Source: Anoplopoma fimbria
Taxonomy: Eukaryota; Chordata; Actinopteri; Perciformes; Anoplopomatidae
Reading direction: 5' to 3'
Length of the DNA stretch: 64,000 nucleotides
NCBI RefSeq assembly: GCF_027596085.1
Contig: NC_072465.1
Span: 18,182,207-18,246,206, forward strand
In this document: positions 1-10,681 of the stretch, piece after piece
How the letters are laid out: every line of letters begins with the position of its first letter
Numbering within the stretch: the stretch's first letter is position 1
Program-made: the position numbers and the translations under genes
The notes under the pieces: model-generated
What the model was told of the DNA's origin: nothing
The model's database searches: none
The model's input: only the letters and a program-made list of their open reading frames with translations

Positions 1-274
1 TTTTCAAGGTTGTGTTACAAAATATATTGCATTTGTACTTCCATCCTACTCCAATAATATAAATGGGGTCAGTCATCATCAAAAAATGTAAAGCTTTGAC
101 ATTTGAGTGACAAGCTGAGTAGACTTAATAAGTGCTATTACGAACTGAATTTAAGACTAATAAAAAATAAATAAATGAATTAACAAAACTGGAAAAAAAC
201 AGCGCAAAAATAAAATAAAATAATCAGTATCATAAAATCATAAAAGGGTGATTTGGGAAACATTGGTATAAAAG

Positions 275-312
275 ATAAGATAATCCTTTATTAGTCCCGC
301 AGTGGGGAAATT
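275..312 (-). repeat. Short non-LTR retroelement tail remnant
   Basis: Read on the minus strand, this resembles the CCCC...CAATAAAG-type 3' tail found after many fish LINEs and SINEs. It is followed by GATAATC/TTATCT-like simple repeats. Only the tail is visible. Confidence 0.3.
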
Positions 313-1378
313 TGACAAACTGACTCCCACATAAATATAAATCTTATCAACTAGCACAGACAGTCTACAATTTGTATGTAATCACCACACTGACAATGAA
401 GCAAGGGCAACATTTCCATAGATTTACCTAGGCTGCAGCAGTCAATCAATGAAAGAAGCCATAACCAATTTGGAAATCAAACACACTAGCCCGACAACCT
501 GAGAGTGTAATGTCTTTCACTAAATATAGGAGGCAATTTTGCACTAAGGTGTGCGAAGTGTATCATAATATTTTGGTGCCCACAGTAGTCGGGTGACTTG
601 TATGTCTCTCCTGTAGCCGATACTTGTGTCCCAGCAGTACTCCGGAGAAAGCACCCTGCTCGGTTTGTGAATCCACATGTACTTGTTGAGATGACTCTCA
701 TCGTGCCACAGAGCCTCCACATTAGAGCCTCCACATTATTCTCTTTATGTACCATCACACTAAAGCAACAAAACCCACAGCAGCTCTTCTACCAAGCATG
801 TTGTCTCAATGACCTAGAAAGCTTTAACAAGCAACCGCACTGCAATGAGTTTTCTCTTATTTTATTTTACTTTTTGTATTTTGCATTACAATAAAGAGAC
901 TCTCACTTCTTTATTACATGCATTTTGCCAGCTAACTGTTTATGTTACAGAAATTCAGTTTCAGTATTATTTATTTTCCTAAACTTAAGTAATTCCAGTA
1001 AAAACTGATTGGCTTCTTAAATTTCCTTTTCCTATATTTAAAATGTTTCTTGTATGTGAAATCATCCATAATTTCTGGTTGAAGTAAAACACGTATTTTG
1101 TTGCCCTTCTGTGCAACTTTAGTTGTCAGAGTGCTGTGACCAAGTTAATTCCACTCTATAGCTTTCAATTTGCTGTAATAATTACCATAGTTTGATTTAT
1201 ATATATAATTTATTAGTAATTATATTGTATTCACATTGTGAAGGGTAAGCTGATTTTCTTTCAGTACACTGTTTAAACCACATCAGCCTTTTATAAATCT
1301 AAAGTTTCGGGCTGCAGTTATTAAATTATACTATTGATCATTTCGTCTTTAAAATGTCCTAACAACTAAGGGGACACC

Positions 1379-1438
1379 ATTACATTTACATGACATTACA
1401 GTCATTTAGCAGACGCTTTTATCCAAAGCGACTTACAA
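1379..1438 (-). mobile_element. L2-clade LINE/SINE 3' tail (UnaL2-like)
   Basis: On the minus strand the segment reads GTCGCTTTGGATAAAAGCGT followed by CTGCTAAATGA and TGTAA-like repeats. This is the conserved 3' stem-loop tail shared by L2-clade LINEs and partner SINEs in fish. The SINE at about 38.3 kb carries the same tail. The DNA to its right (to about 1620) may be the body of the element but is too worn to classify. Confidence 0.7.
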
Positions 1439-1777
1439 TAAGTGTATTCAACATAGGTATTCAAGAGAACTACTAGTCACCAGAAGTCATAAGTGCATCT
1501 CCTTTCTTAAACAAGCATCTTAAAGCATAAACCAGAGCAAAAGTATAGTGCAGAGGCAAATTACTACGAAAACAATAATTGCAACAGACTAATACGAATA
1601 TAATACACCATCAACTTAAGAACCCTGAAACATTCAGTTTACTTTAGTATGGTAATAATTAACGGTAAATTGATCATTGAAGTGGCTTCTCAACATGTCA
1701 AACATGGTAGTGTTGGTTTGACTTCTCTCAGGTTGGACATTCTGTGCAGCCCAAACATAAGGCCTTAATGGACTTAC

Positions 1778-1873
1778 CAAAGGTCGAGGCTGGAGTCCAC
1801 ACTGTTGTCAAAAACCAGCATCTTTGAACTTTCCAACGTGCATTTGTCCATAGGGAGAAGGCCTAGTAACATT
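1778..1873 (-). CDS. a3galt2: a3galt2-like coding exon 2: stem region
   Basis: The acceptor ATATCAG ends at 1874 and the donor TTTG|GTAAGT follows 1778. The exon encodes the stem with PMDKC and a split Trp codon at its end. Confidence 0.6.
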
Positions 1874-2065
1874 CTGATATCAAAAACAAAAATAATTACC
1901 AAATTGAAATAATGTTATGTTTGCATTTAAGCTTATGAATAGATCTAGAACAGTAAGTGTTGTCTCTTGAATTTAAATACAGACTCACCGTAAAGATGGA
2001 GATATTAAGTAGAAAACACAGAGCACGACAGGAATGCAGAATAAACATTTCAAAACACCCTTCAT
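1778..2065 (-). CDS. a3galt2: Alpha-1,3-galactosyltransferase 2-like, first two coding exons (partial)
   Basis: This is the N-terminal part of a Golgi type II membrane glycosyltransferase of the ABO/GGTA1 family. Coding exons are 1989-2065 (77 nt) and 1778-1873 (96 nt); phases agree (CG|A). The first gives a short cytoplasmic start, MKGVLKC, then a hydrophobic signal anchor of about 18 residues. The second gives a stem with LLPMDKC, where human A3GALT2, from memory, has LIPMGVC. It ends in a split Trp codon (LDL-W), the boundary I recall in GGTA1 (LRLW). The catalytic domain with its DxD motif must lie left of the window. Human A3GALT2 (iGb3 synthase) adds alpha-galactose to lactosylceramide; the substrate here is not established. 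Being next to znf362 fits human 1p35.1. The alternatives are another ABO-family member such as gbgt1. A possible 5' non-coding exon ends at 2300, where AAAG is followed by GTAGGC. Confidence 0.6.
1989..2065 (-). CDS. a3galt2: a3galt2-like coding exon 1: signal anchor
   Basis: The acceptor CCTGTAG ends at 2079 and the exon begins at 2078. The first ATG (2074 region) is out of frame and short, so the ATG at 2065 starts the protein. The donor is ACG|GTGAGT after 1989. Confidence 0.6.
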
Positions 2066-3477
2066 CGTCTGAACATGCCTACAGGAAAAGAAAGTCAGAT
2101 TAAACTCTGAATCATAATTCTGAAAATGCAAAACTCTGTGGCACAATTAATTAACCAATATTGTTGAGTTTTAAAATATGTTAAGATACCCCATGGTTGA
2201 AAACGGTGGCTTCCAGGCTCAGTAGACCATGAACTGTCTACGCAGAATCCGCTCTGCTTCCACCTTAAAGTCCATCAGGTGTGTCAACGGACAGCCTACC
2301 TTTCTACTGTGCGAAAGTTGAGTGTCGAAACTGCTCTGAATAGAAAGTGGGAGGGCCGATGCGCATGTCTCCATAACACAATAAAAATGGGAAACAATCA
2401 GATTTTAAAAAATAAATAAATTAGGTAATCCAGTTTAAAAATGGCACCAAGGACAGAAACAATTCTCCTCAGATCAATAATTGAGCGCGTGGACGGTTTG
2501 TTGTATGCCTTCACTAGTAATGTTCCCCTACAAAAGAGCTGGGTATCCACACCGACCGCCTAAACACGCCCATTAGGTGGCTGCTATCGTCATTATTTCA
2601 TCCCATGGAGCCGTTTGTCACACAATCACAGTGGCGATCAATTGTATCGATCATATTCATAATGAGTTTACAAAGTGAACGATTACACACATGAATGACC
2701 AATAAACAGCACAACCAGTAAAAAAGGTCTGAATAAATACTGCAGCATGCCCCTTATGTTCTAAATGTATGCCTGAGGTCACCTGTTGTTATTTCTTACT
2801 GTGGAAATTGTTTGCTTTGAGTGAGAAATGATCTCACAAGTTCTTTAATGATACAAGCTTTTTAATAGCCTCAAGTATTAGTATAGCATAGTATTTTATG
2901 ATAACAACACTTGATTAATCAGTGAAGAATTCCTGACATGGGGCCTCCTCCAACCTGAGTGCAAGCCTTTAATCTGATTTAAAAGGCCTGTTTCAGGGTT
3001 TGCTCAACATCTGTGTCTTGTCATGTTCCAGATGGATCGAGTTGTCAGCTGTTTAACAAAAGTTTTAAAGTTTAATTTACATAACTGCCTGAGGCCCAAA
3101 TATTTTTGTCTGTGTGTCAGCACTCAGTTTTTACATATAGTTGTTTGCTGCTATATAGACGCTCTGAATGCTGTATACTGCTCCTCGCCCACCTTCCTGT
3201 TTGTGGTTTATTGTCTGTGATTAAAGACACTTCTCGGATCCTTTATCTAGTACCCAAGACATAATGTAAAAATACAAATCCAAGTTTAAAATGCTGCCTA
3301 AGTAAATGAACAAGAGTATTATCAGATACATGTTAATGTATTTCAAGTAAAAGTAATCCTTTTGGCAAAAAATTGGCTCTTGTAGCTGATATAATATGCA
3401 TTAATGTGTAAAGCTGAATTTTACTGTTGTAGCTGCTCGAGGTGGCACTACTTTTTATAGAGTTAAGTAGTTTAGTT

Positions 3478-3779
3478 TAGTGGTTCTTAATCTAGGAGTC
3501 AGACGCCTCCAAACTATCACCAGATTAATATGAGCTGTCCTGAAATGATTAGTGAAGTACAAACGGTCGGAAATTTCTGATACACAAATGTGTAGTTATT
3601 GCTCTTAGACTTTTATATAACCTTTGTTGTCTGTTTTCTTGAGGGTTTCACCTCTTTGGGCCTCAAAGAGCTGATAAATTGAAAGGGAAAATATCTTTGT
3701 GACTCAAAGAGATTTGAAACGTGTTAGGAAGCCAAAACTAGACACTGCTTACACAAACCAAGAGTTTGGAAACGACTAG
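3478..3779. mobile_element. hAT-like MITE remnant
   Basis: The left end TAGTGGTTCTTAATCT and the inverted right end, TAGTCGTTTCCAAACT when reversed, are imperfect terminal repeats of the TGGTTCCCAACC type. The same type bounds the elements at 11.3 and 12.9 kb. Flanks share an AGTTTA word, a possible worn target duplication. Confidence 0.4.
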
Positions 3780-3789
3780 TTTAATCCTT

Positions 3790-3995
3790 AACAATGCATT
3801 GTACTTTAAAATCTCATCATGTGTTTTTTATATGTTCAATTGTAGTCAGAAAAGTAACAAACAACTAACACTGTGAAATAAATGTAGATGAGCATGAGTG
3901 TAAAGTAACACAATGAGTGAAAATACTCAAGTAAGGTATAAGTATCTTGAAAAGTACTCAAGCACAGTTCTTGAGTAAATGTACCTAGATACATT
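3790..3995 (-). mobile_element. hAT-like terminal fragment (ACTTGAGTA family)
   Basis: On the minus strand the segment reads as repeated CTTGAGTA, GTACTTT and TTACTTGAGTATTTTC words. I remember these from the 5' end of a very common teleost non-autonomous hAT family. No ORF remains. Confidence 0.45.
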
Positions 3996-4639
3996 CGGAG
4001 GATTTAGTGTTCAATATTCACTCGCTTTAGCTCTTTCTCTACCCACTTTCTCTGAGACTGCTAAATGCTCCACAAAACAGCCATTTCTTTTTTATGTAAC
4101 TTTTTTTCATGTCACCTTTTATTATTCCATAATGCCACTTTGGGCCTCCACACTTTACAGGCTACAGTCTGTGGAAGTTGTAGTAGGCTGTTTTTTAAAA
4201 CCCTCAACTGTCATCAAACTGAATTAGCACCAGAACACATTTTATCTCACATGTGTTGCTGCAGTTTGTTTATCAAAGGTCATCACATGGTTTCTTAGAA
4301 CAGACACTTCCTTCCTCTTAACTGCCATTGTTCTGTGCATAATCCAACTGAAACTTAATCTTCAGCTGTTGCAGTGGTCCATTGTAAAACAAGTCTACAG
4401 CTTTGAGTCACATAACTACGATCACTTTTTTGTTGAGTGAAAAGAGTAAAACCTGGTGCACTAAAGAAAGGGTCTGATGAGGCCCCCCATGGGGATCAAT
4501 AAAGGAACATAATAATAATAAAGGTATGCTGATGAATACAATGCCGTCCTTTATCTTTTTATATTGTTTAACTTGTTTTGCAGAACAATCCCTTTACAGG
4601 CAAAGAAAACATAAAGCTTTTCACCAATACTTGTAATTA

Positions 4640-5812
4640 TAGTTATTTATTATAAAACAGGTTGACAGTTAATATAGTTTATTTACAGTATATATCATGC
4701 TATGAAATAAAGGCAAATGTAAAGTGATAAAACAACAGCGTGGAGAGTTGTAACAAATTAAGGCGTAAATGCATATCAAATGTCAACATTTTCATTCATA
4801 AAACAATGGCAAAATGAGTATTTAAAAAAGTGTGATTCTTTAGTTAAACATTATGGCTGAAAATCCAAAAGCCGGACCTCATTATTAATGTTTTCCTGGA
4901 AAGTAACACATCTGTAACACATTTTAGTCTTTCCACTGCATTTATTTATTTGCTCATCAAAAGTGGACAAAAAAAGCACTGAGTGCATATAAATGATCAT
5001 GTTTTTAGGGGGTTTTGACTGTTTGAATTGAAGTTTTTTGCTTGGTTTGTGTGGTTCTTTATATCTAACCTTTTTTAACACTTCTTGTTTTTTAGGAGAC
5101 CTACAGCACTGATTTAACTAGAACAGAGGAAACCTGAGGACTGCCTTGAGCTTATTTTATAACATCACAAAACAAAAGTAAAATAAAATATATCTATTTG
5201 TCTAATTATGAGTCACACCTCATTGTGATGTTGGCAACAGGGTAAAAAATACTGTAATGAAAATGTAATGGCCATGTGATTGGTGAAACATTGCAAACAC
5301 TGACATAACAAGTGGCAAGATATACATGAATACGCATTATATAAGCATTCTCCTTTATGCTCACTTGGCCACTCAGCTGACGGAAGACTCTCTCTGATGC
5401 AAATATATTTGTTTTCAAATTCTTGAATAAAGAAAGAAATGGACCATATAAAAAAAGACAATGTAATCTCATTATTACACAAAAAGTTTTAAAAGATTTC
5501 CCATGTACTGTAGCTGCCTGGAGCAATACTCTTTTTTCCCCCTGTGTAGTCACATAGAAAGAGACAATTTTTAGGCCTGTCATTTCCCGGCCTGAAAGTG
5601 CTGAGAAGTCATCTTTGGATGTCCCCGATAATACTATCTGGTCAGCAAGAAAGGAAAAGGAGGATACACTCATTAAAAGAGCACCTCTTCACAAGATACT
5701 TGTACAATCCGGCACATTTTTTTAAACCCGTTAATGGGTTCGAAGTCCATCAGAGGAGTGCAGACATCACAGGAAACGTCTCTGATGGGAGGGCAAGAGA
5801 CTGGTGAGGAGC
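4640..5812 (-). other. znf362: Probable znf362 3' UTR
   Basis: This is the DNA downstream of the znf362 stop on the minus strand. It has several AATAAA signals and no splice-linked exon. Open frames here (for example 5206-5673) have no recognisable domain and look like chance. Confidence 0.5.
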
Positions 5813-5932
5813 TCAGATGAGGGAGATCCGTATAGGGATGGTGGGAGACTCTGTCCTGTGCTGGGGGGAGTGATGGGACACCACATGTTCCACCATTGTG
5901 TGTTTGGACATGTGTTTTATAAGGTATGTCTC
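5813..5932 (-). CDS. znf362: znf362 last coding exon
   Basis: The acceptor TATCCAG precedes GAGACATACC. The exon encodes the end of finger 6 (ETYLIKHMSKH), VEHVVSHHSPQ and the C-terminus IPIRISLI, then TGA at 5813-5815. Confidence 0.94.
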   Translation of the reverse strand, partial: ETYLIKHMSKHTMVEHVVSHHSPQHRTESPTIPIRISLI

Positions 5933-8900
5933 CTGGATAAAAACAACAAAGAACAACACTTTTTGACATCTTCCCTGCAGTCAGCTCAGATTATTTTTTT
6001 TTAAACTTGGAATTCCAACTCACCGACGTGTATGCCCTGCCGCACATGCTGCAGCAGTAGGCCTTGGCATTTTTGATGGCGTGTGCAGACATATGGATCT
6101 GCAGCGAGGCAGAGTCTGAATAGGCACGGTAACAGTTGGAACATTTGAAGGGCTTGTCTTTGTTGTGCTGCCTCTGGTGAGACTTCAGCAGGGGAAAAAA
6201 AACAACATAATGAAAACTGAGTCACCTTCACTTTGCCTCAGAGTTTAAGCTGTGGAGGATCAGCCCGGTAAAACAGGTGAAGTTAATATTTACCTGCAGA
6301 TTAGATAGCTGAGTAAAAGCTTTTTCACATCCTGGGTGCAGGCATTTATAAGGCCGATCCCCTGTGTGAATTCTGTGACAAGCCAAAGGATGCAAATGTT
6401 TGATCAAACTCTTTTCCAGGTAAGACAGGAAGCCAAAAACAACTTTCCCTTAAATTTGCATTTCCTGTTTGCGGAAATGCTTGTCTGTGATGGCTTGTGG
6501 AGCAACAAACATCTTCTACGCATGCTCCTCCCTAACTGATAAGACCGGACACAGCAAACAGAAGAAACAGTTGCTACTACAAGTTAACACTATTTTAAAG
6601 GGAAAAGAAATTACAAAATTAGAAGAAATCCTATCAAGTTCAAGATGACATTTTCTCAATTCTAGTAGAAATATGTGACACAATCATTTCTAAAAGCTAA
6701 TTTGTCTTTAAATGACAGGCAATTACCCATATATCCATGTTGGAACAGGTTTTTCCTGCTGTAATTATTTCTCTTGTTCATGCTGTGTATTAGATTAATC
6801 CTAATGCTCTTCCAGTGTAAGTAACGCAGGGGACAAAATCCACAGCTTTGTTAAATTTATCTGAGGTTTATATGAGAAGAGACTTTATTTACCCGGAGGG
6901 AAAGTGTCTTGCAGCAGTTGCTGACTGCTGTTTTAAGACATTGAAAAACATTGTCTGGAGCAATAACATTGTGCACCTATCCTTTAAACATTGTATGTCT
7001 CTGTTCAATCAAGCAATGGGAAATTTTCCAAAACCCATTTTAATATAAACAGTCAAAGAAAATGTGTTTAGTTTTTCAATATAGTCTTTACAAAAATTAA
7101 CATTTTTATGTTTAATGTTAAACCTTTCCCTAAAAAGCTCATTAAAAGGTTAAATGTGACATTGTCTTCTTCAGTATCAGTTGTGGGTAAATGCTAGATC
7201 AGCAGAGTTCATAGTTCCTAAGTAAAAGAGTTTCTAGGAATGCTATTCACTGTGAGTTCTGTGGAATTTCTCTAAAACATTAACTATCACTATGGTTACG
7301 GCAGATATCATCAGAGGGAAGGAACTAACCTTCTTTTAGTAACACAATTTCTACCTCCAATTCCTTTTTTAAACCCTACTAAAGTTTTTAATCTGTGATT
7401 CATATCATTAGGAAACAGAACATTAAAACTCCTGCTAAGAATATAAAGAATGTTATTGAAGAAGGATTGATGTCATGGATGTGCTGTGACGAGATCAGAC
7501 CTGGTGTGTTGCTGCAGATGGGAGAGTTGGCGAAAACATTTCTCGCAGTAGGAGCAGCGGTAAGGCTTGATGCCCAGGTGTATGCGCAGGTGCTGGGCCA
7601 GGTACGACGCGTTGGCAAAGGACTTAGTGCAGTGAGGACACTTGTGGGCCTTGGCCTCCGTGTGCGTTTTGGAGTGCATCTGCATGTCCGACTTGGAGAA
7701 GAAGGTCAGCGGACAAACTTTACACCTGTATCAAAAACACAGCGACACAGACAGAGGACACTTGTTAAGGGACTTGAGGTTTATTTCATCATATTTTATC
7801 TCATTATTGAGCAAGACCACAGATAACATCGTGTGTAACAATGTTGAAACACTGTCTGTCTGTATTTCCTGAGGTACTTGTACTGACTTAAGTATGCCCA
7901 CTTTATGTCTACATTAAACGTTTTTACTCCTTACATTTACATAACACCTATTGTTACTAGTTACACTGCAGCTAAATATTTTATACACAAAACACATGAT
8001 CAGTTTATAATAATCTACTGCAGAATACTGAAATATAATGTACTGTATAGCACAGTGAGTACTTTTAGTTTTCATGCTAATGCATGTATTTTTACTTAAT
8101 CCTTAAATATCAGTTTTTTTTGGCCAGCAGGGCAGCAGAAACAAGCTGTAAAACATCTCACCGACATATCATCACTGTTTATGTCGATATGGCAAACTTG
8201 TTAGCAAACAGTTGCTTATATTCACATCCAGCAGATACAGAGCAACATTTTCATTCATTTGGAGTCTGTTTGTGTCTAACTGGCGATTGCAAGTCCAATA
8301 TTTACTGTTTTTTAGCTCGGTTTTGGTCTCTTCCTGCTCCATAGGGAATTATATGGCCTTTAAGCTGCCAAATGCTCCACTACGTTTAGTTGCTAACTGA
8401 GTCTGTTGGCCGTTTGGTGTTTTTACCATACAGTATGTTTTTAGATTTCTTTTGTGAACACACATGCCTGAAAATAGGGAACCAAACAGTAGTTGTGGCA
8501 AAATAAACCAAAGAGTTAGATGGAAATGATCTGTGGGGTTCCTCATTATCAGCAGCTCCTTTCACATTAGACTGAGTATTTTTGCTTAGTTTTCTTGCAT
8601 TTCTACTTGTACCCAAGTAAATGTCTTCCATCCCCAGAGTCTGTGATTAGTAAATATCAACCCTGATGCTGAGTGACATGTAAACTGTGAAGTCAAGAGA
8701 AGGCCATGAACATGCAGTTCTCCTCCTTTATTTACTCATTTTGAGACCTAAAGGAGGCATGATAGGGTGTCTTTGAAAGTCAGACATCATTTCACACAGT
8801 ATTTTATTTTGTGTATTAATAGTTTTCTTTTAGCAATGATATTTATATTGTTCAGTGTACTGGGTTCTGTTAACATTCTTGTTCGATATATTATGGGTTT

Positions 8901-10626
8901 TTGGACTGCTTTTATGTTTTGGTGGGCCAAGACAATTCTCAAATCTGGTGGACATTCAGTTTAAATTGTATTCCTTTGTTTCTTAATGAAGAAAAAAAAT
9001 CACTATATTTCCTCCTTTTGAGGAGTAAAGGGAGATTTTAAACCTACTGTATCCACTGGATTCCTAATTATCTTAAAACAACTGGAGCCATGAGTCAGAT
9101 GCACTGCACCTCGGTTTACTATGCATCAATCTTTAGAAAAAGTCCCTCTAACCTGTAGGTTTTTCCTTGCTTGGAAGTAATGGTGACACATGACTGGTCG
9201 TTGCCTGAAGCTAGGATTGGATAGGGCACCACCAAAAGAGACGACCCATTCTCTGCTTTGATCCTCTTACGCCCTCGTTCCTCCTTCGGAGGAGGGCCGA
9301 GGAGTCCCACGAGGCCCCCGTTGTTTTTCCCGTGCTCCATGCCGTGGCCGCAGGCTAAACCTGAGATGAGGTGAGGTGTGGGGGCTCCACCCAGCCGGCT
9401 GTGGCTGCTGGAGGTGGGTGTGGTGGGGGTGATAATCTCTGAAGTGTTAAGGTTGCCTGTCCTGGATGCCAGTGCCACACCTATTGGATGCAAAGGTGAG
9501 GAGAGTCAAACATGCCAACACATACAAACTGTAGCATCACAAACTGCAGACCAGGACAACGTTTTCCTCGTTTCTAAAGCAAACAGGAAGTACCAGCCGG
9601 ACAAACTGGTGCTACCTGAGACGTGGTTCGTCCTGGAGGGATGGTCTATAAGTTGACGCAGATGCCAGTCTTCCCATAATCCTCTGGCTTTTATAGCTGC
9701 CTTGTCGTCCAGATTCAAGTTTACATCTCCCAGAATGCGACCTGGTAAAAATGTGCAGGAAAGTTCACTTGTCAACAATTTACAGCTGGTATAAAAACAC
9801 ATCAATTTTCTTTAGGCCATTGTACAGCAACATTCATACAACAAACAGTCTTATCCTTTGTTTTTTGTTGTTGGCTTTACCTTTTACTGTTTTAATCAAT
9901 GAATTAATTTGACAGGGACAGTGCAAAGCTTCTTAGCTGTATCAGAATAATAAGCTCATTTAAATTACACTCTGTAGTATAAAAACACAATCACAAGACA
10001 GTAACTTCACAATACAACGACATTAAGGCAGCACGTAACAACCACAAGATTTTCACAACATTAAGACAAATCTTGATGTGATGCTTTCGTGCATGATAAG
10101 TACATAATTGAGTTAATCTTAGGCTTGATTTTCTCAATTTTTTATTCTCCTCAAAGGACTTGGGCAGGAAAAATTGCAGTTATTGGTCAGCAAGTGGTAA
10201 AATATACCTTTACTCCACAACATCTCAGAAGCAAATATTGTTCTTTTTACTCTGACAGCTTTAGTTATTAAATTTCACACTCACTAGTCTAGTGAAAACA
10301 ACCAGTTTCTGTGGTTTTGAATTTGAAGTGTTCCTTTATGTGCTAAGACATTTCTTCTCCTTCTTAAGCTAAATAAACTATTAAAAAAGCTCTCTTGGAT
10401 CAGCTGGGAAAAAATGCATTGTCACAAAGCTGAAAAAACAGGACTGTTAATCTGAGCTCATGAAAGTTGACTATTTAAGAGATACGAGACAGCGACGCCA
10501 CAAAGATATGATCTAATAGAATATGATGCATTGCTGTAGCTTAAACTTCCCAACTGTATGTAAAGGAATGGAGATATCTAAATAAGTAAAATACAACATC
10601 GACTTCAATGAAGCAATAATAATAAT

Positions 10627-10681
<55 letters not shown>

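Larger units (their letters stand above)
1..1777. other. Intron or flank to the left of a3galt2 exon 2
   Basis: No exon was recognised here. I looked on the minus strand for the next glycosyltransferase exon, which should start with the end of a Trp codon and soon carry an RPxV motif, and did not find it. The stretch is AT-rich and holds the short retroelement tails listed separately. An unexplained GC-richer part at about 486-760 has an open minus frame that matches no family I know. Confidence 0.5.
2301..4640. other. Intergenic DNA between a3galt2 and znf362
   Basis: The stretch holds worn hAT-like repeats (3478-3779 and 3790-3995) and, at about 4020-4200, a fragment sharing words such as GCTAAATGCTCCAC with the repeat at 8.1-8.4 kb. 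The GATCAATAAAG word near 4493 looks like another retroelement tail. No exon was recognised. Confidence 0.4.

Noticed and set aside
5206..5673. 155-codon minus-strand open frame downstream of znf362
   Set aside because: It lies in the likely 3' UTR, without splice-linked start or family resemblance.
7395..7826. 143-codon plus-strand open frame over znf362 exon 4
   Set aside because: It is the antisense shadow of the zinc-finger exon, whose minus-strand reading has all C2H2 ligands.
9506..9805. Possible extra znf362 exon on the minus strand (frame with GRILGDVNLNLDD)
   Set aside because: The main exons join in phase without it, and ZNF362 as I know it has no such segment. A rare alternative exon cannot be excluded.
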